Assembly: GCA_016185525.1 (NCBI GenBank)
Contig: JACPNK010000001.1
Location: forward strand, 1-45,734
Direction of reading: 5' to 3'
Source of the DNA: Candidatus Yanofskyibacteriota bacterium
GTDB lineage: Bacteria > Patescibacteriota > Minisyncoccia > 2-02-FULL-40-12 > IGHO2-12-FULL-4
Length of the DNA: 45,734 nt
The notes below the pieces were generated by a model that did no database searches, was not told the DNA's origin, and saw only the letters and a program-made list of their open reading frames with translations. The translations under genes were made by a program, and so were the position numbers. Shown here piece after piece: positions 7,969 through 16,265 of the stretch; position 1 is the first letter of the stretch, and every line of letters starts with the position of its first letter.

Positions 7969-10218
7969 TTACTCCCTCGGTGCTACTTCCCTCCAGAACG
8001 GCACCGGTTTTTTGACTGTGATGGTCTTGGTGTTGGAACAAGTATAGCCGTCTTTGTCTTCAGCGATTAGATTAACATTATAGTTGTTTAGAACGGAATA
8101 GGTATGTTTAGGATTTTGCTTATTTGAAGAACCGCCGTCGCCAAAGAGCCAAGACCAGTTTCTTGAGCCGCCGCCGCTGTCAGAAAAAGTGGTCTGGTCT
8201 GTAAACTGAACTGATTGGTTGACATTGGGAGATAAAGGACTCCATATGAAGTTAACTTGAGGGTAAGCGTGCTTGGGCGTTTTCCAAGAGTCAGACACGC
8301 CCCAAGATGAGACACTGTCGTTGCTGTCCCACACTTTCACTCGAGCTTTGTAAGTCACATTAAATTGCAAAACACCGGCACCGGTAGAATAACTATTGCC
8401 GGAAGAAAGAATTTTACCGGTATCAAGAACTGGACTGCCAAAAGAACTACCCTCTTCATCTATCTGAAATTGATAAGCCGACTGCGGGTCACCGTTGGGG
8501 TCGGAGTATTGCCAAATTGCGGTTGCGGTTACGCCGGAACAGTAATCTCCGGGAAAGATATTAAGAGAAACTTCTGGATCACCGTTAGTGGAAGTAACCG
8601 TCTTCCTGTCTTCTTTTGCTAAAGAGCCTCTTTCAACGATAACTTTGGCAGTATAAGTGCCGACCGGATATGAATGAGGCACTGAATTTTTTGGGTTATC
8701 ATTTATACCGTCAAACTTGTTGCCATTAATGTTGCCCGCGACACCGTCAGGATCGCCGCACTGGGAAATTGCCGTAGCAACGCTTGTTCCCGTGTAAGCG
8801 CAGTTCCACCAGAAAGTGTAGTTGATAGTACCGGTGGCGGTACCGAAAACAGAGGCGGTCAGAGTTGATGTCAGAGGAGCAGGACCGGAAGAAGGATTGA
8901 CTGAAAGAGCAACATCAAGAGTTGGGGCCAGAGTGGTTGTTGTTGTGCTGGTGGTAGTAGAAGTGGTAGTAGTACTAGTAGTAGTCGTGGTAGGAGGAGA
9001 ACCGCAAGTAAAAGACGGACCAGCAACACCAGAACTATAACCGCTAGAGTTCTTGGAATGAATCCACCAAGTATATGGCGTGTTCGGATTAATGTCATGA
9101 TTTTTGTAAGATTTATTTACTCCGCTCCCTCCGGTAGTCTCGGTCATCAGGTCAGTACTGTTAGAACAATACCAGCCGTCTACCATACCGGTGCATGTGT
9201 TGGTTGTGTCGTTGATTCTAAGAAGATAGGAAGTGGCGCCGGCAACTTGCTTCCAAAAGACAGAGACTTTTTTGTTATTAGAACTGCATTCGAAACTTAA
9301 ATCTGTCGGGTTGGGAAGAGTACCAGGAGTGGTGGTGGTAGTTGTACTGGTAGTAGTAGTGCTATCACCAGTGACCAAAAAAGTCACATAATCTGAAACC
9401 GAGCCATCTTCATTTCTCGCCGTAGCGCTATAGGTATATGTTCCGGGCGCGTTGAAAGTAATGCTTTGAGATCCGGATATGCGTTCTCCGGGATAATAAT
9501 AGAGCCAATGTTGAATAGTTGGGTCAAAGACCCGGCACCCGGCGAAATTCGGCTGGGGCCGAGAAACCACTGGCCAGGACTGTACGGTCCAGGAATCAAG
9601 GGTATTCAAGCCGCAGATGATCTGCCAGTTCAGGGTTTGGGCCACCCCGGTCCTTGCTTCAAGTTGTTTGCATGTGTAGTACCAGGTTCCGTCGGGGTAT
9701 TGCGTATACTCAACAGATCCGCCCGAGCACGTTGAGCCAGGAACAAACGGCTCATTCCTGACCTGACCGGCTGCAGTGATCTCAATATCCGGAAGAGTTT
9801 GGGTATAGACCAAATTGGAATTGCTGTTGATAATAGCCGTTCTACTAAATATATATGTTCCTGGACGCGTATTGTCCGGGTAGATTACAGTATTAACTGT
9901 CATCGAAGTGCCGACATCAAAACTACAGCCGCCTTCAGAACCGCCATAGCTGGCAGTCCAATCAAAGGTTGCCAACGTATAAGAGGTCTGACTGCTTGGA
10001 CTCACTGATTGCAGGATCGTCGAGCCGCCTTGTGCCAAACTTTGAGTCAAATACAACGCATCGTTGATATCTAAGCCGTCCAAGTAACCAGCAGGCGCCG
10101 AACATGTTCCTCCCCCTAAATCTTTGTAGTACCCTGCTTTTGCCGGTCTCACAAACACAAAAAGCATTCCTACCACAAGAGAACTGATTGCAAAAAATAA
10201 AAGCTTTCTTCGTATCAT
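7969..10218 (-). CDS. Large secreted surface protein with FN3/PKD-like domains and Thr-rich linkers
   Basis: About 749 residues. The N-terminus is a classic Sec signal peptide: MIRRK, a hydrophobic core, then VRPAKA before the predicted cut. Two Ser/Thr-only linkers separate the domains: one (STTTTTT type) precedes a fibronectin-III-like segment (VSVFWKQVAGATSYLLRIN), the other precedes a PKD-like domain (NPSSGPAPLTSTLTASV). The C-terminus is a clear PKD repeat with FGDGGSS and NPKHTYS. Such domains mediate extracellular protein or glycan contacts. The start at 10218 gives the clean signal peptide; ATGs at 10242 and 10272 overlap the upstream gene. No cell-wall anchor motif is visible at the C-terminus. 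Confidence 0.85.
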   Translation of the reverse strand: MIRRKLLFFAISSLVVGMLFVFVRPAKAGYYKDLGGGTCSAPAGYLDGLDINDALYLTQSLAQGGSTILQSVSPSSQTSYTLATFDWTASYGGSEGGCSFDVGTSMTVNTVIYPDNTRPGTYIFSRTAIINSNSNLVYTQTLPDIEITAAGQVRNEPFVPGSTCSGGSVEYTQYPDGTWYYTCKQLEARTGVAQTLNWQIICGLNTLDSWTVQSWPVVSRPQPNFAGCRVFDPTIQHWLYYYPGERISGSQSITFNAPGTYTYSATARNEDGSVSDYVTFLVTGDSTTTTSTTTTTTPGTLPNPTDLSFECSSNNKKVSVFWKQVAGATSYLLRINDTTNTCTGMVDGWYCSNSTDLMTETTGGSGVNKSYKNHDINPNTPYTWWIHSKNSSGYSSGVAGPSFTCGSPPTTTTTSTTTTSTTTSTTTTTLAPTLDVALSVNPSSGPAPLTSTLTASVFGTATGTINYTFWWNCAYTGTSVATAISQCGDPDGVAGNINGNKFDGINDNPKNSVPHSYPVGTYTAKVIVERGSLAKEDRKTVTSTNGDPEVSLNIFPGDYCSGVTATAIWQYSDPNGDPQSAYQFQIDEEGSSFGSPVLDTGKILSSGNSYSTGAGVLQFNVTYKARVKVWDSNDSVSSWGVSDSWKTPKHAYPQVNFIWSPLSPNVNQSVQFTDQTTFSDSGGGSRNWSWLFGDGGSSNKQNPKHTYSVLNNYNVNLIAEDKDGYTCSNTKTITVKKPVPFWREVAPRE

Positions 10219-10228
10219 AAAACCGTTG

Positions 10229-10681
10229 TCATTGTTGTGCATCGACAGGCACAATCCGTGCATTGTATTCAATAAGCAAAGCAGTGCCTTCGCTTTTTGT
10301 AGTAAAACTAAAGGAAACGCGCGCGCCGCCCTTTACATAACTTGCGGCATTCTCGGATTTGTATTCACTAAACCAGTCCGCGCCTTTCATTGCAGCTTCA
10401 GTAGCACTCATCAATTGATTCACCGACTTCTTGCTTAAAAAGATTCTGACCAAACTGTCACCCTGGGTGGTTGTCCTGATGGCTGGCGGGCCTTCTGTGG
10501 CTTCGGCATCAACAAGTGCTTCCTTGGGAAAAGACTTTGATAGATCATCAATTATCTCCTGGCCCGGAAGCTGGCCGGTGTTGTTCTGCAAGCCGATCTG
10601 TTTTTTCGGCGAAACAATGACGATCCAGAGAAGAACGATTACACAAACACCGAGAAATATGGAGAGAGTTTTATAATTCAT
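10229..10681 (-). CDS. Small membrane-anchored exported protein, unknown
   Basis: 150 residues with one N-terminal membrane segment (IFLGVCVIVLLWIVIV), then a hydrophilic domain that should lie outside the membrane. No family is recognised. It ends just before the large PKD protein and probably forms an operon with it. A TATAAT (minus strand, 10690-10695) lies 8 nt before the ATG, which suggests a leaderless transcript. Confidence 0.75.
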   Translation of the reverse strand: MNYKTLSIFLGVCVIVLLWIVIVSPKKQIGLQNNTGQLPGQEIIDDLSKSFPKEALVDAEATEGPPAIRTTTQGDSLVRIFLSKKSVNQLMSATEAAMKGADWFSEYKSENAASYVKGGARVSFSFTTKSEGTALLIEYNARIVPVDAQQ

Positions 10682-10736
10682 ATAGGAGGATTATAACACG
10701 ATAAAATAATATTTTTTAAAGCAAGTAATCCACATT

Positions 10737-10765
10737 TTGCATTTATACCGTTTTTGTGTTATAAT
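10737..10765 (+). promoter_or_regulatory. Promoter of the 10831-12150 gene
   Basis: TTGCAT (10737-10742), a 17-nt spacer and TATAAT (10760-10765). It predicts transcription starting near 10772 with a leader of about 60 nt, and lies divergent from the promoter of the 10229-10681 gene. Confidence 0.7.
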
Positions 10766-10830
10766 TAGTGTATAGTAAAGCTCTTAAAAAAACAACACAA
10801 AAAGCCCTTAAGCGGGGCGGGAGAAAGAAA

Positions 10831-12150
10831 ATGAGACTAAAATTAGTGACCTACGAGGTCATTATGCTTGTGATTTTGAGCTTACTGGCTCTGACGCCGG
10901 TAAGCGTGCACGGGGCTCGCCGCTCCAACATCTCGGTGTCTTTTCTGACTCCGGGATATGAGGATGGGGTTTACTTTGTGGAGCAGGGAGGGAGTTATGT
11001 CTCCCGAGTCACGGGTAAACTTCCTGACAATACTGTTTTCGGAGTCGTCGTCAGGTTTAACAACGGCCCGGAAATAGTTGTCCCCAACTGGCAGATTGGG
11101 GCTCAAAAAATAAATCTTGTGCCAAGCAACTGCCCGCTTGGAGATTATACTCTGACCGAAATTTTTACGGAACAGCCCGGGTACAGAGAAACCCTTTGGC
11201 TCGGCGCGATGACCATCAGAGTTGTAGCTATGGGAAGCATTCCCAACAGTGCCAGAGGCAACGGCAACTCTCTGATTATCCCCGACTTTGGTCCGGGACA
11301 AGCGCCGACAAATGTTGTCGGTCTGCGGTACCACGTCCGCGTGGATCAGAACCAGACTGAAGCAATGCAGATAATTTTTGCAGGGAATACTCTGTATAGT
11401 CCGGGCAATCCGAAAAGCTACAACCTTGAGTACAACATTTTCTCAAGTCGGATTGTCTATCAGGACAACATCTGCACAACTTATCCTCCAGTCGGCCAGG
11501 TTGTGGATGGAGAAGCAAGCCTTCGGCTTAACTTCTCTGACTACAATCTGGAAGGACGTTTTGGCGGCAAAACTTCTGACCCGAAAGTATTGCCCCGACA
11601 GAGAATCCTGATAGACGGAATTGCCAACCTGCAAGCGTTGGGGATGATTCCCCAAGCTAGCATGAATGGCAAGGATATTACCGTTGAGGTTACTCGAGGC
11701 AGTCTGGTAACCGACAAATCAGGCTGGAAGCTCTGTTCCGGGGAAAAGCTAGGCGACGAAGCCTATCGGATGTGGAATCTGAAAGCCGCATTTGAGAGGC
11801 AAAGCTACACCGCCACGTTCGCCCTGCCGGCGGACGGGACAGAGTATTTCCGCGACCTCTTCGGAATTTGGACAGAATTTTTGTCCAACCCAGGCTACTG
11901 GAGGGTCTTCTACTGGGCCCCGGAATTTATCCGGGAAGAAAGCTCTCTTTGGGAGCCCATAAATAACTGGCGGGTTATTTATAACTTCGGCGGTTCCAAC
12001 AACACAAAAGGTTTTGGTTTCAGACTGGCATCCTACAAAGGCTGGTCGGCCATTGAAGTCAGTAATGACGAAACCGAAACCTACATGAAAGCCGGAGAAA
12101 CTTTGATGCTGAATCAGTTAAGCGTCGCTGTTCTCCCCGGCAAAAAATAA
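10831..12150 (+). CDS. Secreted protein of unknown function
   Basis: About 439 residues. It starts with a signal peptide (MRLKLVTYEVIML, hydrophobic core, PVSVHG before the likely cut). The rest is mixed beta-rich sequence with many Trp, Tyr and Asn residues, typical of extracellular proteins; no family is recognised. The ATG at 10831 has a Shine-Dalgarno-like GGGAG 9 nt upstream; a GTG at 10768 would add 21 basic residues before the signal peptide and sits 2 nt after a -10 box, so it is unlikely. It is the only plus-strand gene between 0 and 19.8 kb, and has its own promoter and terminator. Confidence 0.8.
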   Translation: MRLKLVTYEVIMLVILSLLALTPVSVHGARRSNISVSFLTPGYEDGVYFVEQGGSYVSRVTGKLPDNTVFGVVVRFNNGPEIVVPNWQIGAQKINLVPSNCPLGDYTLTEIFTEQPGYRETLWLGAMTIRVVAMGSIPNSARGNGNSLIIPDFGPGQAPTNVVGLRYHVRVDQNQTEAMQIIFAGNTLYSPGNPKSYNLEYNIFSSRIVYQDNICTTYPPVGQVVDGEASLRLNFSDYNLEGRFGGKTSDPKVLPRQRILIDGIANLQALGMIPQASMNGKDITVEVTRGSLVTDKSGWKLCSGEKLGDEAYRMWNLKAAFERQSYTATFALPADGTEYFRDLFGIWTEFLSNPGYWRVFYWAPEFIREESSLWEPINNWRVIYNFGGSNNTKGFGFRLASYKGWSAIEVSNDETETYMKAGETLMLNQLSVAVLPGKK

Positions 12151-12163
12151 TTTGTTCCAACAC

Positions 12164-12203
12164 AAAACCGCACAAACCTATCGGTTCAGGCAAGTGCGGT
12201 TTT
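12164..12203. terminator. Bidirectional intrinsic terminator between the secreted protein gene and glyS
   Basis: AAAACCGCAC/GTGCGGTTTT hairpin with a T7 run on the plus strand and a weaker T-run on the minus strand. It separates two convergent genes. Confidence 0.85.
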
Positions 12204-12238
12204 TTTATTCCACCAATCCAAGGTTTACTCTTGGATGA

Positions 12239-13555
12239 TTACACGGTATTTTCTTTTTTTGTCCAGAGGTTTTTTGACAGAAAAGAAGGTAAGTTGTCAA
12301 TTGGAACTCTCTCCTGTTTCATTGTGTCTCTGTCCCGCACTGTAACTTTTTTGTCTTCAAGTGAGTCAAAATCAAAAGTTATACAGAAAGGCGTGCCTAT
12401 TTCATCTTGGCTATAATATCTCTTGCCAATATTGCCCCTGTCGTCCCACGCCACACGAAAGTCTTTTTTTAATTCATCAAAAACTTCTCTGGCTTTTTTA
12501 ACCAGCTCGGGTTTATTGGCCACTAAAGGAAAAACCGCCGCTTGGTATGGCGCGAGTTTGGGATGCAGTTTCAACACTACTCTATCTTCGTCTTCATAAT
12601 AAGCGTCTAGAAGAAAGAACAAGGCTGCCCTGTCCACTCCGCCCGAAGTTTCAATTACCCAAGGAGTGTATTCTGTGTTGGTTTCCGGGTCTTTATATTT
12701 TAAGTTGTGCCGGCTCAAATCCCAGTCGCCCCGATGATGAATACCTTCAAATTCTTTCCAGCCGAAAGGCGAGTTGTATTCAATGTCTTCAGCCATGCGA
12801 GCATAATGCGCCAGTTCGTTGTCCGCATGTTTTCTAAATCTCAAATTCTCCGACTTAATGCCTAATTTTTTATACCAATCAAGTCTTTGGTTTTTCCAGT
12901 AGTCAAAAGTTTCTGCCGCTGACTTTTCGTCTGGTTTAACAAAATATTCTAACTCCATCTGCTCAAACTCCCGACTGCGAAAAGTAAAATTGCCCGGCGT
13001 AATTTCGTTGCGGAAGGCTTTGCCAATTTGAGCAACGCCAAAAGAAACCTTGACTCGGCTTGAAGAAACTACATTGGCAAAGTTTACGAAAACACCTTGA
13101 GTAATCTCGCCTCGCAGATAAGTTTTTTCTTTCGGTTCAGTAGCCCCCAAATAGACTTCGGTAAGCAGATTGAAAGTTTTGGGCTCGGTCCACTCCACTT
13201 TCTCTTTGTGTTCGCTCTCGTGTTCTTTGAGTTTATCCTCTTGGTCAGCCCGGACTCTTTTGTGGCAAGTTTTACACTCAACCAAAGGGTCAACCAAACT
13301 TTTTGTGTGGCCAGAAGCTTCCCAAGTTTGCGGATTCATAATTATCGCCGCATCCAGACCGACAACATCATCTCTTTGATAAACCATGTCCTGCCACCAT
13401 ATTTTTTTAATATTGTTTTTCAGTTCAACTCCCAGCGACCCATAATCCCAAAAACCGGCCAGCCCGCCGTAAATTTCAGAGCCCGGAAAGACAAAACCCC
13501 GCCTCTTGCAAAGCGAGACGACTTTTTCAAGCAAATTATCGTTGTTTTTTGTCAT
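12239..13555 (-). CDS. glyS: Glycyl-tRNA synthetase, dimeric alpha2 type
   Basis: 438 residues. It charges tRNA-Gly; this is the single-chain class II enzyme (archaeal/eukaryotic and Thermus type), not the bacterial alpha/beta tetramer. Typical blocks are RRGFVFPGSEIYGGLAGFWDYG at the N-terminus (motif 1 region), NPQTWEASGH, a CKTCH zinc-knuckle-like segment, FRNEITPGNFTFRSREFEQMELEYF (motif 2 region), IETSGGVDRA (motif 3) and a C-terminal anticodon-binding domain with KLAPYQAAVFPL. The start at 13555 has no Shine-Dalgarno; structured element C begins 11 nt upstream. Confidence 0.96.
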   Translation of the reverse strand: MTKNNDNLLEKVVSLCKRRGFVFPGSEIYGGLAGFWDYGSLGVELKNNIKKIWWQDMVYQRDDVVGLDAAIIMNPQTWEASGHTKSLVDPLVECKTCHKRVRADQEDKLKEHESEHKEKVEWTEPKTFNLLTEVYLGATEPKEKTYLRGEITQGVFVNFANVVSSSRVKVSFGVAQIGKAFRNEITPGNFTFRSREFEQMELEYFVKPDEKSAAETFDYWKNQRLDWYKKLGIKSENLRFRKHADNELAHYARMAEDIEYNSPFGWKEFEGIHHRGDWDLSRHNLKYKDPETNTEYTPWVIETSGGVDRAALFFLLDAYYEDEDRVVLKLHPKLAPYQAAVFPLVANKPELVKKAREVFDELKKDFRVAWDDRGNIGKRYYSQDEIGTPFCITFDFDSLEDKKVTVRDRDTMKQERVPIDNLPSFLSKNLWTKKENTV

Positions 13556-13566
13556 GACATTCTAAA

Positions 13567-13748
13567 AAGCGTAGCAGATACAGCCTTTGAGGTCACTGTG
13601 AGCTCGCGGTTGGCTAGGTTGGAAGGAGTATAATGTTTCTTTAACTCCTTCCACAACCCGAGCGAACAGTGAGTGAGTCTGCCGCCTGCCTGCCGGCAGG
13701 CAGGCTGGAATCAGCGAAAGTACCGAAAAGGCTGTATCTGCGAAGCTT
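13567..13748 (+). repeat. Structured repeat element, copy C (upstream of glyS)
   Basis: 182 nt. The outer helix AAGC/GCTT, a GTA/GAA 3x3 loop and a perfect 15-bp stem (GCAGATACAGCCTTT and complement) match the layout of copies A and B with different stem sequence. The inner hairpin GGAAGGAG...CTCCTTCC has AGTATAAT in its loop. In the position of the variable apical hairpin it carries a perfect 20-bp palindrome at 13685-13704. Confidence 0.75.
13685..13704. repeat. GC-rich palindrome (CCTGCC/GGCAGG type)
   Basis: A perfect 20-nt palindrome, CCTGCCTGCCGGCAGGCAGG, inside element C. Related palindromes sit inside ileS (19214-19236) and tsaD (36918-36940). Confidence 0.8.
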
Positions 13749-13757
13749 GAATAATAA

Positions 13758-15533
13758 TTACTCAACCACGCTTCCTTGCCCCGGAAAATCAGTCAAGTCA
13801 TTGCTGGTTATATCGTTTACTTTAACTAAAATTGCCTGTCTGGTAAAGCTGTCCTCGCCCTCAAGAGAAATGTTCTTTAATAAAGAAATCGCTGATCCGA
13901 CATTCAGTTGGGAAGGCGTAAAAGAAACTTGAAACCAAGCCTGATATTTAGGAAACTGTCCGCCCAGACCCGAAGGCAGTGAACCTATATCCCAAACAAC
14001 TTCCTGCGAGTTTGATTTGAGGGCAGGCAAACTTTGCTGGCCGTTAACTCTGGTCTTGTTTTCCCAGTTAACGCCGACGGGCAAAAGTCCTTTAACCCTG
14101 ACTTTGGAAAAATCGTTTGAAGAGTTGCTAATTTCCCAAACAATAGTGTAGAAAGTTTTGTTGCCTGCTTTGGGCGGCATTGGTCCGGTAGCCCCAAAAT
14201 CCTGATCACGATACAAACCCGACTGAACCAAAACCGGGATAGAGCTGACTTTGGTTGTTGTTTCTGACTCGGCAACCAAGCGGTCTAAGTCAAAACCGGA
14301 AGGGACGGTACTTGTTTCAGTCCTGGAACTTACCTTTACAACAAAATTTTTCGCGCCCAGACTGCCGCCGGGAAAGCTGTCTTTCAGCTTCAACCTGAAA
14401 TTGACGGCTCCCTCCTGTCCGGAAGACAGTCTGTTTAAAAGAGGTGAGACCGAAGCATTCCAGGTAATTGTTTTTGCGACGCCATCAAAAAATCCCTCGC
14501 TTTGCAAGCTGGAAAAATCAAACATTGAACCCTCCAGTTTTGCGGAAATAGTCAGCCCCAAAAGATTCTCGTCCGTATTATTTGAAAATTTAATCTGATA
14601 ATTAAGTTCCTCGCCAATTTGGGCGGTATGCTCGGTTTTGCCGTTAATCAGAATTTTGGTGGCCAGCGGCGGCGTGGAAATCGTGGTCGTTGAGACGGCT
14701 TTTTCGTAATCAATAAAAATGCCGTCAACTTTTCTCTGCAAAATGACCGAGACTTGCTTACTCTCCCTTTCTGCGCCACGCAAAATACCGGAGATAGTGA
14801 TTCTTTGGCCCTCATCGGGTTTTAACCTTTTTATTTCCCAGATGTCTTTAGCCAGAGAAGGAGCGGGCGACAAGCGTGTAACAGTAAAGCTGTCGGGATA
14901 AGAAAACTTCAGCTTAAGGTCGCTTAAATCCTCTTGCGACTCGTTACGGTAATCCAAGATATAACTTATCTCCTGTCCGGAAACTGTATTGGGCGGCGAA
15001 ACTAAAGTCAAAGATACGGGAAGAGTAGCAATATTTGTCCCCCTCTCCGATTCTTTTTGGAAAGTTGATTGCACCCCTTCCGGAGAATAAACCAATGTGG
15101 CTTTAGCTTTTTTTACATCTCCACGACTGCCGACAACATAGGCAGAAAATTCCACGACAGCCTCCTGATTCGGACCAAGATCATCTAACCTTAAGTTTTC
15201 AGTTAAAAACTCCCTGCGTACCCCGTTTTTAATTACCACGGAATCGTCGGGATAGAAAAAAGCCAGTTTCAAATCTCTAAGCGATATCTCGTTGCGGTTG
15301 GCATATTTAACTTTATAAACAACTTCTTCACCGGAAGAAATCTCCGCCGGAGCTTCAATATCAAATTCAACTTTGCTCTCGCTAAAAGAAGAGCGGCCGA
15401 GAAAAAAGAAAATTGCCCCGACCACCACCAAAAAGACGGAGAAAAAAAACAGCCATTTAGCCCACCTTTTTTTGCTTTTAAACTTTTGGTTCATAACAGA
15501 ACCGGACAAAGGAGTAACTTGAAAATTATCCAT
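13758..15533 (-). CDS. Membrane-anchored extracellular protein with repeated beta-sandwich (DUF11-like) domains
   Basis: 591 residues: a short cytoplasmic N-terminus, one membrane segment (WLFFFSVFLVVVGAIFFFLG, about residues 28-47), then at least four repeated domains. These recur with motifs such as SGEEVVYKVKYANRNE, SGQEISYILDYRNES and IGEELNYQIKFSNNT, followed by L-x-D-L-K-L-x-F-x-YP. This is the signature of DUF11/conserved-repeat extracellular domains, seen in surface stalks and adhesins. TAAAAT on the minus strand (15540-15545) is 6 nt before the ATG, suggesting a leaderless transcript. Confidence 0.8.
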   Translation of the reverse strand: MDNFQVTPLSGSVMNQKFKSKKRWAKWLFFFSVFLVVVGAIFFFLGRSSFSESKVEFDIEAPAEISSGEEVVYKVKYANRNEISLRDLKLAFFYPDDSVVIKNGVRREFLTENLRLDDLGPNQEAVVEFSAYVVGSRGDVKKAKATLVYSPEGVQSTFQKESERGTNIATLPVSLTLVSPPNTVSGQEISYILDYRNESQEDLSDLKLKFSYPDSFTVTRLSPAPSLAKDIWEIKRLKPDEGQRITISGILRGAERESKQVSVILQRKVDGIFIDYEKAVSTTTISTPPLATKILINGKTEHTAQIGEELNYQIKFSNNTDENLLGLTISAKLEGSMFDFSSLQSEGFFDGVAKTITWNASVSPLLNRLSSGQEGAVNFRLKLKDSFPGGSLGAKNFVVKVSSRTETSTVPSGFDLDRLVAESETTTKVSSIPVLVQSGLYRDQDFGATGPMPPKAGNKTFYTIVWEISNSSNDFSKVRVKGLLPVGVNWENKTRVNGQQSLPALKSNSQEVVWDIGSLPSGLGGQFPKYQAWFQVSFTPSQLNVGSAISLLKNISLEGEDSFTRQAILVKVNDITSNDLTDFPGQGSVVE

Positions 15534-15560
15534 TGTATTATTTTAGCTTAAATACGCCGT

Positions 15561-16097
15561 TTAGGAAAACTGTAAAATTAACTCTGGAGATAAGAATTTT
15601 CTTGAACTAAGAGAATCTAAGAGACGATTTATGTCTTCCTCTTTAACTTCTTGCGAATAACCCAGCAGACTGATTAGTTCCTTTTGAATTTCAGCCAGAA
15701 AACCGCTGACTTCAGAAGAATTCAGAACACCTTCATTCAAACGATTTAACGAACTGTTGAAAAATCCCCACAAAGCCGGATCTTTTTCATGATCGTAAAC
15801 CAAGTTGTTGAATACTTCCAAAGCAAACATAGCCACAGCAGATTTAGGAAAAGACGATTTAATGCCGGCAAAAGTTTCAACGCTCTGGGCGCTGGTGATA
15901 ATCGGATAGTTTTTGCCAAAGACCAGCAAAAAATCAACGAGATTTAAAACGTCCAAATGCGCAGCCTGCCTGGAGTTTGGCTTCTTGATGCTCTTGGCCA
16001 CTGCGGTTATCTTGCCAAAATCTTTGGTATATAAACTAACCAGCTGATTGTATTCTCCGTTATCAACTTTTTTTATAACAATTCCTTGATAAAGCAT
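15561..16097 (-). CDS. recO: DNA repair protein RecO, shortened
   Basis: 178 residues. The N-terminus (YQGIVIKKVDNGEYNQLVSLYTKDFGKITAVAKSIKK) is the RecO OB-fold. The helical domain follows, but the protein is about 60 residues shorter than usual, and the C-terminal part with the zinc-binding cysteines of many RecOs is missing. RecO loads RecA onto SSB-coated gapped DNA together with RecR and anneals strands. It lies 28 nt upstream of the surface protein gene on the same strand. Confidence 0.85.
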   Translation of the reverse strand: MLYQGIVIKKVDNGEYNQLVSLYTKDFGKITAVAKSIKKPNSRQAAHLDVLNLVDFLLVFGKNYPIITSAQSVETFAGIKSSFPKSAVAMFALEVFNNLVYDHEKDPALWGFFNSSLNRLNEGVLNSSEVSGFLAEIQKELISLLGYSQEVKEEDINRLLDSLSSRKFLSPELILQFS

Positions 16098-16265
16098 AGG
16101 AATACTAAATTTCTAATTGCTCTAATTGACCTAATTACCCTAATCAGATTCCAATTACCAAATCCTAATACCTAAAAACTTACGTTTTTTAACATTCGGT
16201 TATTGGTGCTTGGTTGTTGGTTAGACTAATTAGAAATTAGGTTAATTAGGTTAATTTTAGTTAAG
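16098..16265. repeat. Inverted-repeat spacer built from short near-tandem words (copy S2)
   Basis: 168 nt between ileS and recO. The left arm is made of CTAATT, GACCTAATTACC and similar words; the right arm carries the complements (TTAGGTTAATTAGG). Close in composition to copy S4 at 43053-43209. No ORF or RNA gene recognised. Confidence 0.7.

Noticed and set aside
13562-13765. A small protein-coding gene between glyS and the surface protein gene
   Set aside because: The frame runs through element C and its palindrome (PACLPAGRR), with no homology or ribosome site.
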